From NCBI GenBank assembly GCA_963585895.1, contig OY757913.1:102243449-102307448 (forward strand): a DNA stretch of 64,000 nucleotides, read 5' to 3'. Every line of letters starts with the position of its first letter. Positions within the stretch are counted from its first letter, which is position 1. Below the pieces are notes generated by a model. It had not been told where the DNA came from. It worked only from the letters and a program-made list of their open reading frames with translations, and ran no database searches. Made by a program: the position numbers and the translations under genes. The DNA is from Sepioteuthis lessoniana (lineage: Eukaryota; Mollusca; Cephalopoda; Myopsida; Loliginidae). Shown here in pieces: positions 21,877 to 33,038 of this stretch.

Positions 21877-22716
21877 CATCAGCATCATGTCGTGCCGCTT
21901 GCAAGGATATCCCTGACCCTCTCTCGCCACTTCTCGCTATCGTTCATCGCCTCCGGCAGGTCTTCAATGCTATATCCTGTATCCTCACATAGCTGCTGTA
22001 TGTATGTTCGAGCTGGTCGTCCTGCTTTTGCTCGGCCATATGTGAGGGTCCATAGGAGTTCATCCCTTATGAGCTTGTCCCTGCTTCTCCAGCATCGTCC
22101 TGTATGTCTGGTTTGTCTAGCTTGGATAGTTTTCGAGATGGGAGACAGGTGGTCGTATAGTTAGTGCCTTGTGGGGTGTTGTCGCCAGGACTTGTTCAAG
22201 ATTGCTCACATGATTCTTGTGCAATTGCCTTCTAGCTTCTTCACCAGCCGTTTAGTTAGCGTCCAAGTAGTGAATCCATACAGCAGTATCGACACGACCG
22301 CTGCCTGGAAGAAACTGCGTTTCATTTTATCGGTCAGGTCTGATTTCCATATGATCGATAGCCTATCGATAGCTGTCCATGCTTTCGTTAGTCGTGTGTC
22401 GATATCTTTTTCGGTTGGTGAGGCACTGGTTCCTAGGTAGGTGAACTTGTCTACCAGTTTCAGAGATTCCGTCTTGTGTGGAAATGTTGCCTGTTTGATT
22501 ATAGCACATATATTCAGTTTTGTGTGCATTGACATGGAGGCCAATGACTGCAGCGGCTCCTTCCAAACTATGCAGTAATGTTTCGGTTTGGTTGGGTGTA
22601 TTTGCCAGAATTGCTATGTCATCGGCGTAGTCGGCGTCAGTTATTGTTTTTGCGGGGTACCTTTTGCTTCTTTTCTTTGTCAGCTCGAAGCCGTTTTCTC
22701 TGACTGTTAAAAACAA
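21877..22716 (-). pseudogene. YADD LINE, longest copy, includes RT motif
   Basis: The minus-strand frame fragments begin around a TITDADYADDIAILA block, where YADD is the reverse transcriptase catalytic box. It continues with HSLEGAAAVIGLHVN, AHKTEYMCYNQTG, KLVDKFTYLGTSAS, ARL/TKAWTAIDRLSIIWKS, DKMKRSFFQAAVVSILLYG and TLTKRLVKKLEGN. The last part runs through degraded DNA to the cgtgccgcttgcaag 3' end. Frameshifts separate the RT part (22363-22716) from the downstream part (22206-22544). The overall order is typical of APE-type LINEs. I cannot fix the clade without alignment. Confidence 0.9.
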
Positions 22717-23865
22717 TCAATATTATTCCTTCCTTATTCTTGACCTTGTACCAGCCTAAGAATAATTTGGAAAATATACTGCACTCAGGGGTTGAAAACT
22801 GTGTTGACTCACATGTATGGACTTGATGTCGACGTTACTTGCACATTAGGGAAGTTTCACTCGAGAGAAAGAAAATTATTTCTCTCCGAAGCAACTAAAA
22901 GTATGTCAAAATCAATTTAACATACTGCAAGATCTTATGAATATATACAATTTTCCTGACGCGTAACTATTTATCCAAGTCTTTATTGGAACAGTTTTTT
23001 TTTCTCTTTTCCACATGAGCACAGCAGGTCAATTCAGAAATGTTCGTAATCAAAAAAATGAAAGGGTAATAAGAATAAACCTCAAATAGCTGTGGTAATT
23101 TACAAACGTCAGCTTCGTCTGGCAAATAACCGCAATGGGGTGCGCACGGTGAGGACTGGGTTTGACATTTCGCTGATAGTTACTAGTTAGTAGCCCCTGT
23201 GCTACGGTTAATAAATCCACTGTCTCCACCTTCGGGTAAATACTTTTTAGCCATCAGTTATTTTTTTTTCACTCTATCTATATCGGCATTTCTAATTCTG
23301 TTTGCGTATCGTCCATGTATAGGTTTTTGCTTCCTGGTGCATTTGAAAATGATTAAGTCCTTGTGACGTTTGCTACTTACTTCATATTTTTGTTGCCTGT
23401 TTACTTGATCTTTTATGTTTATTTCTTTTGGTTTGAAGTCGAATTGATTAGCAAATTATTACTTTCTTTAGTAATTGAATTTTTTTTTCTTTTACTTCTT
23501 GTGTGCATTATCCAATCTGTTATGGTGTCTAAGTATTTCTTTAATCCTATAGCGGTGATATTGTAGGTAAATTCTAGGCGTATTAATCCTTTTTTTTTAC
23601 CATTTTCTTTCTTTACATAGACATGTTATATATCTGCTTTTGAGAGATGAATTCAGTTGTAAGTTATTTATTTCCTAACTTTAGTATCCATCTTTTTTTT
23701 TTATTTGAGTACTTACGTTTAATTTATTATATTGAAATTGTATATCACTATTGGTGTTGTCAGGGTGTTAATTACTAACACTTTATTTCTGAGTTCAATT
23801 CTCTTCTTAATATAGTTCTTTATGTCGTATTGATTTTTTTCTTTATATAAAGTATAGAGTACCCC
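22717..23865. other. Unassigned AT-rich DNA
   Basis: It is T-rich from about 23260 to 23860. A plus-strand ORF at 23363-23566 is a hydrophobic low-complexity reading of T-rich DNA, not a gene. Confidence 0.45.
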
Positions 23866-24066
23866 TTTATTGCTATCACTCCCAGGTCCACTCTGACTCA
23901 GAGTGACATCACCAGATTAGCTCCTGTTCATACATTAAATAGAACTAAACAGTGTGCTTATTGTAAACTGGATTGTTTGAAATAGAACTGTTTATACGTA
24001 TAAAAATGCATGTGGCATTAAATAACCAACAATTGTTGATATACCATAAAACCAAACTAAATCCAA
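23866..24066 (+). repeat. Element X, 5'-truncated
   Basis: It runs from tacccctttattgctatcac through ccaggtccactctgac and ttgtttgaaatagaactgtt to the tail tggcattaaataacc and gttgatataccataaaacca. Confidence 0.8.
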
Positions 24067-24265
24067 CCTTTTCTGTTCAGTTGTACCGATGTATGTAATT
24101 TCTTTGTTGTGGACACTTACTTTTTTCTTTAACAAAGACCTTTTACATCACATTATCAATCAGTTATTATTAATATAGTTCTTTATCTTTAATTGTTTTT
24201 TTTTCTTTATATAAAGTATGATTGGGGAATTAAATATAGTGGTCTCCTATTTGGGGAGTTTTGGT

Positions 24266-24484
24266 TCAGGTTCAGGTTTCTTTGTTTAATGGCATATCAA
24301 CCTTTTTTAGGTCATTTAATGCCAAATCTATTCTCCTAAAAGAATAGTAGTGGTACTATTTTACCCATAGCTGGGAGGATAAGGGGGTTCATACCTTTCC
24401 CAAGGGTATTTGCCCGAAAGTGAACGTAATAGCGCGACTGGAGTACGAACTCGCGTTCTACGATTCCGCAGTCCATCGCTTTAG
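24266..24484 (-). mobile_element. SINE-B
   Basis: Tail, centre and B box are well preserved (tttaatggcatatcaacctt, agctgggaggataagggg, gagtacgaactcgcg, gattccgcagtccatcgctt). The 5' end stops at the A box. Confidence 0.9.
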
Positions 24485-24884
24485 GGAGTTTTGGGTGGAG
24501 CTTCGGACAATAACATGACTGTTAGTCATGTAACATTTCCAGATGCGAGTTCTACTCCTCTTTGGTTGTAGAGACCAATCGGAGTAGACGCCTTTCATTC
24601 GTATCCACTTTTCGAGCAGGACATGCATGGAAAATATCCTATTTGAACAATTTTTTTCCGACACCAGAAGAAAATGAAAGTTTTTAGCCGCTGCTTTACA
24701 GCACTTCTAGCTCTGTGTACCTTTATTTTATATTTTGGGACCATTGTTATGTTTTGCAATTGTGTTGCTCTATATATGTGTATAAAATGTATGTCATTGT
24801 AGTCTAAATGAACTTGGTTTTTCCTTTCTGAAATGTTCAGTTTTAGGTTACCATTCAGATAACATAATGCATAATAGTTTGGTT

Positions 24885-25118
24885 TGGTTCTTTTGTTTAA
24901 TGGCATATCAACCTTTGTAGGTTATTTAATGCCAAAGCCATCCTTCTAGATGAAAAGTAGTGGTACTATTTAACCCATAGCTGGGAGGATAATGGGGTTC
25001 ATACCTTTCCCAAGGGTATTTGCCCGAAAGTCAACGTAATAGCGCGACTGGAGTTCGAACTCACTTACTACGATTCCGCAGTCTATCGCTTTAACCATTA
25101 CACCACGAGGACACCTCC
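24885..25118 (-). mobile_element. SINE-B, full length reference copy
   Basis: All blocks are present from tggttcttttgtttaatggc to taaccattacaccacgagg. Read in sense, an A box (gtggtgtaatggttaaagcg) and B box (gagttcgaactcc) start it. The centre shared with SINE-A follows, then the tail that is also found at the end of element X. Confidence 0.95.
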
Positions 25119-25477
25119 AATGCATTAAAAGAAAAAGCTAGAGGTAGTCTCAATGAAGACTACATACTGTAAATTCTTATAATACCATTCATTTCATTTA
25201 TTCCTAAATATATTTAGGTTTTAGTATGTTCAAACTCAGTAATTTCCGTGTATATATCTCGAGTGGTGTTTTTTTTTTAGATTCTAAAAACGAGCCTTTC
25301 TTAAATGTGATTTTCTCATTTTTGTTCTGACCAAATTACCTCTCTATGTCGTTACAAAACCCTTTTCTACAGTGCTTAGTTGACTTTAGACATTGTCATT
25401 ATTGGTTGAAAATAAATTTAAATCATCTAAATAGAAAAAACGGTTTATTCTTTAGTAGTAATTTTACATCCTTAAGT

Positions 25478-25628
25478 AAGTAAATTTGGCGACCAGAAGA
25501 CTCCCTTTTCAATAGCTACAACACCTGGATTGCTCCACTTAACCCTTGATACGTACCTTATATTGGTGAGTGTTAAGCAAGAAGTTATCAAGTACCATTT
25601 TTAAGTCTTTAGTATGACGTGCTGTATT
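25478..25628 (-). mobile_element. SINE-C, truncated
   Basis: Only the 3' part is present: taagtaagtaaatttggcga, agggtt.. and ttaagcaagaagttatcaag. The tRNA-like head is lost near 25628. Confidence 0.75.
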
Positions 25629-25761
25629 TTTTGATTTTATAATATTGATGATGATAATATTCCTCAAAACTAAGCTCTGTAGCAGAGATCTTATCAAAAA
25701 AATAATCAGTAAAAGTCTCCATTGTAAGATATTTTTGCCCATTCTTAAAAAGTTACCCTGT

Positions 25762-26185
25762 CAGTTGCAGCTGAAAAATACAACGATTGCACCTCTGCAG
25801 ATTGGTTAGACTCCCCCAATGAGTGTCCTAGCTATGATATTAAACAATCGGATGGTGAGGTTCCAGTGATACTGAAGTTTTGGGGAATGCGGAGCACCCT
25901 TTCATTGCCATTGCTCCCAGGATCCTTCTAACTCGGGATGGTAGCAGCTGGCAGGGCCCTATCTATCGGTTAAATTTAATTAACTGCATACTTAGGTTAA
26001 ATTGAATTATTTGAATTAGAACTGTTGGACTAAACTGAATAACTTGAAATAGAAATGTTTCTGACAATTAAACTGTGTACTCATGCTAAACTGAATTGTT
26101 TGAAATAGAACTATTTGCATAAAAATGGATTTGGCGTTAAATAACCTTCAAAGGTTGATATGCCATAAAAAACAACCAACCAGCA
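25762..26185 (+). repeat. Element X, full
   Basis: The sense 5' end is tacaacgattgcacctctgc. The core follows, with ggtgaggttccagtgatact and cagggccctatctat. A short internal repeat stretch and the complete tail (ttggcgttaaataacc, ttgatatgccataaaa) complete the element. Confidence 0.8.
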
Positions 26186-26417
26186 TTCTTAAAAAGGACT
26201 AATGGACAAATAGATAAGAAAGTTGATGACTAGGCAATGGTTTTACACCCAACAGATTACAGATAGACAGTATGTGTTAAGAAAAGAAGTAAGTAGTTGA
26301 CTCACAAGCATGGAAATATGTGTACATGCGCTATTAAGAAGAGCAAAGGAAGAATAATTACAATAGCCTGTAACAATACCGGAAATATAAGTACATAAAG
26401 TTGTACCTAACAAAAAC

Positions 26418-26953
26418 TGTAACATAGTCAAAATACGAATATGTAAAACGTATATATGCATAGGAATCCCGAAACACTGAGACACTGATGACTTTCTTTA
26501 GTTTAGGTACAAAACGTTTATTGACTTTTAGTTTTTCGACATGAGAAGAGAGAGATACAATTTTTACTATGCTGACTGTTCCATCTGACCCTACAAACGC
26601 ACGGTGCATCCCGTAGGCTCCAACTGGACTCGCCTCGTCCAGCTTCAAATCTCAACTAGCCTCGTCCAGCGTCAGATCTCAACTAACTGCTTTTTTCAAA
26701 AATCACGAAAATTCCCAGTCCCTCGTTTCCGGGCATGACGTCATTCACACCACAGTCCCATTTCTATCCGGGGTTTTATTATGACATTTGTCATTGTCAC
26801 AGCCCCCGCGCGCGAGCGTGACTGAACTGCACTCAATGTGTGCACCTGCACGTGCAATAAGCCGAATAATTCTAAGCCTAACCAAAACAAATGATAAGAT
26901 ATAACCAACGAAATAAGATAATATAAAAAAAATCCTTCCGCAATTATATAACA
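26418..26953 (-). mobile_element. Solo LTR, family LTR-II
   Basis: A 536-bp LTR has minus-strand termini TGTTATATAATTG...TTACA and the 4-bp duplication aaac (26414-26417 and 26954-26957). The minus-strand polyadenylation signal AATAAA lies near 26517. The conserved regulatory block reads ccgggcatgacgtcattcac on the plus strand, holding a CRE-like palindrome and an ETS-type site. A 96-codon ORF inside is spurious. Confidence 0.9.
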
Positions 26954-27075
26954 AAACTAGGTTGTAGAAATTGGAAGAAAAACAACTTCATGTGTATTTC
27001 AAGCAATAAACTGGCAAGATCACACATGAAAAGAACTGGACTTGGCTTAGAAAGAGAAATCTCAAGACAGAAACT

Positions 27076-27296
27076 TGTAATATAATGGCCGAGGGATTTC
27101 GTTTTATATATCTTGCCTTTGGGTTTAGTTGAGGCTCAGTACATGGGTTAGTTAGGTGCAAACTTGAGCACAGGTGTTGATGCGCGTGCGGGGGAATGTG
27201 TCATTCAGAGATGTCAAAATAAAAATCCCAGATAGAAAAATTTGACCAGGAGATGTGAATGACGCCATGCACCGGAAGCACGCGCGGAGGATTTAA
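27076..27296 (+). mobile_element. Truncated LTR-II 5' part
   Basis: It starts tgtaatataatggccgaggg and follows the U3 region to gacgccatgcaccggaag. Here the CRE has decayed from gacgtca to gacgcca. It is cut at an A-run at 27296, where an RLE LINE copy begins. Confidence 0.85.
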
Positions 27297-28014
27297 AAAA
27301 AAAAGGCCATAAGTATCAATTATCTTAAAGCAAAAAGTCGATTATACGCAATAAAATATTAAGTGCTGGTCATGCGGAGAAAGAAATGAAGCTGTTAATC
27401 ATATTAGCGTATTTTGCAAACTAGCCTAAAAGAAGAATACAAGGTAAAAGTACGACTGGGTGGGAGAAGTGATCTGATGAGAATTGTGCAAGAGACTGAT
27501 TTTTGATAATAACATAATTGTATTTGCACGAGCCAGAATCCGCCCCAGAAAATGACACTCATAAAATTCCCTGGTATTTTGAGATATAAACAGGTTACCA
27601 AATATCAACAGGAAGACTAGATCTCGTCTTATATATATGAAAAAAAAAGAACTTGTCATCAAGTGGATTGTTCCGTTCTGGCTGATCGCATAGTGGAAAT
27701 AAAAGAAAGAGAAAAAGGTAAGCGAATACTTAGACCTTACCAGAGAGCAAGAAAATCTGCTGGACATGGGGGTTATACTGAAACCACTTGTAGTTGGTTC
27801 ACTTTGAACGGTCCCCTAACGCTTGTTGAAAATTCTGGAGGAAATGGAAATTAAAGGAAATATTGAGACCATCTCGTCTATAGAATTCTTAAGATCTGCC
27901 AGAATACTGAGAAAAGTCCTGGAGACTTGTTGTCACTCAAAATATTGTAAACGACCCACCAGTTGACGCTGGTGTTAAAAACTTGCATGTCGTAAAATAA
28001 TAATAATAATAATG
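27297..28014 (+). pseudogene. RLE LINE 3' part, copy 1
   Basis: Conceptual pieces include a CCHC-like region (tgctggtcatgcggagaaag), YKVKVRLGGRSDLMRI, VDCSVLADRIVEIKEREK and ARILRKVLETCC-like, with frame breaks between them. It ends with (TAA)n. In the family, CCHC followed by RPD...D.A.P belongs to the restriction-like endonuclease module. The V-D-x-x-V part is visible here but the RPD part is lost. Confidence 0.85.
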
Positions 28015-28454
28015 GGATTTTGACATACAAACGGATCACCTAATCTTGGCCAGAAGACCAGGCTGATTATCATCAACAAAGAAAAGAGAACTTGCAAAAT
28101 TCTGGACTTTGATGACCCGGGTGACCATAGAGTAAAATTGAAAGAAAATGAAAATAAGGACATATTCCTTGACCTTTCTAGGGAATTGAAAAAAAACTGT
28201 GGTTCATAAAGTGATTTTTGTACCAATTGTAATTGATGCTTTTTGCAGAGTCACTGAAGGAATATAAAAGTGCCTGGAGGACTTGGAAATAAGAGGACGA
28301 GTCAAGACCATCCAAACTACTGCCTTATTGCAATAAGCCTGAATACTGTGAAGAGTCCTGGAGACTTGAGGAGACTTGTTGTCACTCAAACTTCAACGAA
28401 AGTACCATCTGCAAACTCTGATGTGAAAAACTCTTGAGAAGTATATAATCATCA

Positions 28455-28496
<42 letters not shown>
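28015..28496 (+). pseudogene. RLE LINE 3' part, copy 2
   Basis: The frame reads from FDIQTDHLILARRPG and INKEKRTCKILDFDDPGDHR to a stop near 28200, then degenerate 3' blocks to tgtgaaaaactcttgagaag. The segment ARRPG...ILDFDDPGDHR aligns with the PD-(D/E)xK motif order of R2-like endonucleases, but the first acidic residue is changed (PG for PD). The tail is (ATT)n at about 28453-28496. Confidence 0.85.
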
Positions 28497-28891
28497 CTTG
28501 CAAGTTTTCCCACCAGCGTCAGCTGATGATTTTTCACTGGAGTCTGAGTGACAGCAAGTCTCCAGGGCTCTTCTCAGTATTGTGGCCAATCTCAACAATT
28601 CTATAGAAGTGATGGTTTCGATTATTATTATTATTATTTAGAATTTTTCACATCAGTGTTAGCTGGTTTTTTCACTGGAGATTGAGTGACAGCAAGTCTC
28701 CTCAAGTCTCCAGGACTCGTCTCAGCATTCTGGCCGTTCTTAGCAATGCTGTCATTTGGATAGTCCTACCCATCCACCAACTTCCAAGTCCTCCAGGTCT
28801 TTTAATAATCCTTGTAGTTATTGTGCCTAACGCACCAATTACAAATGGTACAATCATTACTTTCATTACTTTCATGTTCCACAGCTTTTTC

Positions 28892-28892
<1 letters not shown>
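28497..28892 (-). pseudogene. RLE LINE 3' ends, copies 3 and 4
   Basis: Two short minus-strand ends (28497-28612 and 28641-28890) are separated by (ATT)n. Each starts with the standard ttttcactggagtctgagtg and agcaagtctcc blocks. Copy 4 extends to a VIGALG-like region (acgcaccaattacaaatggt). Confidence 0.8.
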
Positions 28893-28937
<45 letters not shown>

Positions 28938-28938
28938 T
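28893..28938. repeat. (ATT)n microsatellite
   Basis: About 15 units at the 3' end of a minus-strand LINE fragment. Confidence 0.95.
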
Positions 28939-29250
28939 AATCTTCAGTTTTCTTTTCGGTTTCTTACAATTGTTTTCTGTATCTTTAATGGAGACTTTGG
29001 GTAAGGGAAGGTTGTGATAATATGAATTTTATATATTTATGCCTTATGCTACCTGTTTTGAGAGATATTATTCAGTCACATTAATAAAAGTCTTCTCAGG
29101 AGATCAGCAAAAAAAATGTTGTTCATATAGGCTGGGAGTAAAAAATATGTTGTTACTGGGTTTATTCGTCCATTTCTTGATCATACTCAGAGGTCCCACT
29201 ATTACTGGCTCACTAACAGTTTAAAGAATTGTCATTGTCGCAATTACTAT
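28939..29250. other. Unassigned spacer within the LINE cluster
   Basis: No clear LINE block. The piece ttgatcatactcagaggtcc has a counterpart at 30.48 kb, so it may belong to the target DNA split by the LTR and LINE insertions. Confidence 0.35.
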
Positions 29251-29314
29251 GTATTATTATTATCATTATTATATTATTATTATTATTATCATTATTATTA
29301 TTATTATTACCATT

Positions 29315-29815
29315 TAATTGGTTTTCGAGTTTTTCACATAAGCGGTTGCTGATGGTCTTTCATTGGAATCTCTGTAACAGCATGTCTCCTCAAGTCTCCA
29401 GGATTCTTCTCAGTATTCTGGCTGATCTCAACAATGCTGTTGTTTGGATGGCCTCGACTCGTCGTCCGATTTTCAACTCTACCAGCTTCACACAATTTGT
29501 GCACACAAGCGGTAGCTGATGGTCTTTCATTGGAATCTTAATGGCAGCAAGTCTCCTCAGGTCTTCAGGATTCTTCTCCGTATTCTGTTCGATCTTAACA
29601 ATGCTGTAGTTTGGATGGTCTCAACTTGTCCTCTTATTTCCATATCTTCCAGCCTCATGCAATTTGTTCACACAAGCAGCAGCTGATGGTCTTTCACAGG
29701 AATCTTAATGACAGCAAGTCTCCTCAAGTCTCCAGGATTCTTCTCAGTATTCTCGTCAATGCTGTTGTTTCGATGGTTTTGACTTGTTCTCTTATTTTCA
29801 ACTTTTAGTATAAGA
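29315..29815 (-). pseudogene. RLE LINE 3' end, local triplication
   Basis: The same about 165-bp 3' end recurs three times head to tail, at about 29337, 29508 and 29674. Each has agctgatggtctttcattgg or a close variant, then agcaagtctcctcaagtctc, caggattcttctc and gatggtctcaacttg. The first is preceded by (ATT)n at 29252-29310. No tract separates the second and third, so local tandem duplication is likely. Confidence 0.8.
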
Positions 29816-29876
29816 GTATAAATTCAATGTAACTTTTGATTTATTTAAAACTAAAGAGTTATTTATCGTATAGGGC

Positions 29877-30430
29877 TGTACCATACCCATAATATGGATA
29901 TGTGAAACGTACATAGAATGTTCATAACATATATACATAGAACATAGGGATCCCGAAACACGAAAAACACGTACAACTTCTTAGTTCAGGTATGAAACAT
30001 TTTATTACCTTTGAGTTTAAAGGTTCTTCGACATAAGGAGAGAGATACACATTCTTTCTATTATGGCTTTTTCATCTGACCCCCCCACCCCCACGATCTC
30101 GTGCGACGCCCTTAGCGCGCAAATTCGTCTCGCCTCAGCGAGCCCCAAAAGTCGACTCTTCCCGTTCGGAGTCTAGTTCTCAACTGAACTGACTTTTTCA
30201 AAATCCGCAAAATCCTCCGCGCGCTCCCGGTGCGTGACGTCACCCGCACTCTCTAGCCCCGTTTCCCATCTGGCCTATTGTGACATCTCTGAGTGACACG
30301 TCTGCTCTGCCCGCGCGCGTGAACACCTGCGTTAATGCTGCACCTAAGTAACCCATGCACTGAGCCGAAAGGTTCTCAGCTTAACTAAACCCAAAGGCAT
30401 AAAACGAAATCTCTCGACCATTATATTACA
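29877..30430 (-). mobile_element. Solo LTR, family LTR-II
   Basis: A 554-bp LTR has minus-strand ends TGTAATATAATGG...GGTACA and the 4-bp duplication gggc (29873-29876 and 30431-30434). The plus-strand reading of the regulatory block is cggtgcgtgacgtcaccc, a conserved CRE-like palindrome. The polyadenylation signal is ttttatt read in reverse near 30001. This is the most GC-rich segment of the cluster (many CGCG). Confidence 0.92.
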
Positions 30431-30639
30431 GGGCTGGGACAGTCAGATATTTCGTTATTGTGTTTTAAATGTGTTTATCTGTCCCTTTCTTGATCATACA
30501 CAGACATCCTACAATTACTTGGGCGGTGGTAGCTTAAAGATGCCATATTTTTTTCATTTTTATTTCAAGGTCTTTGTATTTATTTATTTTATTTTATTCG
30601 TTGAGTGATATGTTATAATCTGTTGAAACTGATATATTT

Positions 30640-31388
30640 GTTACTCTTTTTATTTTCTTTTGCTTTCAGTCTGTAGTCTGCCAGGACGGCAAAATCCACT
30701 CAATGGCAAGTTCTCTTTTTCTTTTTTGTTAATCATCTCTTGGTTTTTTTTGTCATCAGGCCAGGACTGGATGATCTGTTGATAATTGAAATCCCAAAGA
30801 ATTTTATGCGTCTCATTTTCTCGAACGGGTTTTGGTTTGTACAGATATTATTTGTCAGTATTGTCAAATTTCAGTTTGTTGCACAATTCCCAGTGGATCA
30901 CCTTCCTTACCCAATTATGTCTAGTCTTATATTCCATTGATGCTCTTGCAAGTTTTTCACACCAGCCTTAGCTGATTGCCTTTCACTTGAGTGACAGCAA
31001 GTCTCTTTAAGACTCCAGGACTCTTCTCAGTATTCTGGCTGATCTTAACAACGCTGTAGTTTTGATGGTATTGATTCGTCCTCCAATTTCTAAATACTCT
31101 AGCCCTATTTCCTATTTTGGGAACTGTTCCAAGTGAGCCAATTATTATTGGTATCACCGTTACTCTCATGCTGCTCAGCTATTTTTTAGTTCTCTGTTGA
31201 GGTACGAGTACTTGTCCTGTTTTCGTTTTTGATCTTCTCTCTTTGGTCCGCTGGGACGACAAAATCCACTAGACGGTGGGTTTTCTGTTTTTTGTTAAAT
31301 ATCACTGGATCTCTGGACTTCTAGCTGAGATTAGGTGACCCGTTTGTATATCAAAATTTCAAATAACTTTATTGTTATCACTATTTAC
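30640..31388 (-). pseudogene. RLE LINE 3' parts, copies 5 and 6
   Basis: One copy spans about 30640-30942. It shows a region encoding the KRHDWVGKVIHWE-like block in reverse (atcaccttccttacccaatt). A second covers 30943-31388 with a readable MRVTVIPIIIGSLGTV piece and later a WNM/VAVP-region remnant (ctgggacgacaaaatccact). Stops and frameshifts occur throughout. Confidence 0.8.
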
Positions 31389-32160
31389 TCCTTGAGAGAT
31401 TTTCACATCAGTTTTAGCTGATGATCTTTCACTGGAGTTTGAGTGACAGCAAGTTTCCTCAAGTTTCCAGGTCTGTTCTCAGTATTCTGTTCGTTCTCAA
31501 CAATGTGATAGTTTGGATGGTCACGACTCGTCCTCTTATTTCCAAGCCTCCATTACTTTAATAATCCTTTGGTGACAGTACTAAAAGCACCAATCTCGAT
31601 TGCTATAATCGTCACCTTCATGTTCCATAGTTTCCGCAATTCCCTCGCAAGGTCCAGGCACTTATCCTTCTTTTATTTTCTTTTGATTTTATTCTGTGGT
31701 CAGCCGGTACAGCAATGTCCACAACTTTGCAAGTTCTCTTTTTTTGTTGATTTATTATTATCATCATCATTATTATTATTATTTGAGAGTCTTTTACATG
31801 GGCGTTAGCTGATGGTTTCTCACTGAGTTTAAGCAAACTTTGTCAAGTTTCCAAGATTCGTCTCAGTATTTGGCTGATCTTAATCTTGTATTATTTTGGA
31901 TGGTCTCAGGTCGTCCTCTCATTTCCTAGTCCTCCAGTCGCTGTATCAATCCTTTGGTGACTGTACTGAGAGCGCCAGTTGTAATTGGTATCACCGTCAC
32001 TTTCATGTTCCACAGTTCTTTTTCAATTCCCTGCCAAAGTCGAGGTTATTTTCTCTTTCCATTTTATTCTGTGGTCTACCTGGACAGCAAAGTCCTCAAT
32101 TTGGCAAGTTCTCTTTTTTTCTCTTTTTCTTGTTGAATTTTTTTTCCATTGAAAGTTTTT
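31389..32160 (-). pseudogene. RLE LINE 3' parts, copies 7 and 8
   Basis: Copy 7 (31389-31745) reads TCKVVDIAVPADHRIKSKEN on minus, the D-x-A-x-P part of the endonuclease module. After an (ATT)n tract at 31747-31782, copy 8 (31783-32160) repeats the same 3' order with stops. Confidence 0.85.
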
Positions 32161-32164
32161 CTCA

Positions 32165-32545
32165 CCAAGTCTCGTCAAGTGTCAATATTTGCCTCTGCCT
32201 CCTACCAGACAAGGCTTGACACAAGGTCAGTGATTAAAGTAGGGATTAAGGGAGGGATAGGTCGGGTAAGAGCCGAGACTCGAACCCTGCTGATCTATGC
32301 TGGTCATTGACCCACTAAGTGCAATGCAGGCCTAATGAATCAAGCTGTTTCTTGGGGCCAAATCTGGGTCAAGGCACGGATGCCGGGTTATAGCTTAAAC
32401 TAGACAACAAGGTCTAGTACTAAATATTGGGGCCAAAGGAGACAAACTTGCAGCTCACCCACCCGAAGGTAACCTACTCAAAACTGGAGGCCTTCCGGCC
32501 TTAAGTCTGACATTGGTTCCTTTTTTGAGCATCACTCCAGGCAGG
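32165..32545 (-). mobile_element. tRNA-headed SINE-like element
   Basis: On the minus strand an A-box-like cttagtgggtcaatgacc is followed by a perfect B box, gcagggttcgagtctcgg. The other end carries gacacaaggtcag in plus orientation, the tail motif also seen in SINE-A. It lies between two RLE LINE copies. Confidence 0.6.
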
Positions 32546-32986
32546 ACTCTTAAGAGTTTTTTGTTAAATCTTAACAATAGTGTAGTTTGGATGATCTCCA
32601 CTCGTACTCTCATTTCGAAGTCCTCATCAGCATTAGCTAATGATCTTTCTCTGGTGTTTGAGTGACATCAAGTCTCCTCAAGTCTCCAGGACTCATCTCA
32701 GTATTCTGGCCGTTCTCAATAATGTAGTAGTTTGGATGGTCTTCACTCGTCCGCCAAATTCCAAGTCCTCCAGTCCCTTTAATAATCCTTTAGTTATTGT
32801 GCCAAAAGCGCAAATGACAATAGGTACATTCATTACTTTCAAGTTCTACAGCTTTTTCAATTCCCTATCAAGGTCGCGGTACTTATCCTTCTTTTCATAT
32901 TCTTTCTGTGTTATTTTGTGGGAAGCTGGGACAGTTTTGCGAATTCTCTTTTTTTTGTTGATTATTATAAGGTGTGATCTTCTGGC
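32546..32986 (-). pseudogene. RLE LINE 3' part, copy 9
   Basis: It shows the standard order in reverse from gatctttctctggtgtttga through ctcttttttttgttgattat. The frame is broken. Confidence 0.8.
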
Positions 32987-32988
32987 CA

Positions 32989-33036
<48 letters not shown>
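32987..33036. repeat. (ATT)n microsatellite
   Basis: About 16 units between two LINE copies. Confidence 0.95.
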
Positions 33037-33038
<2 letters not shown>

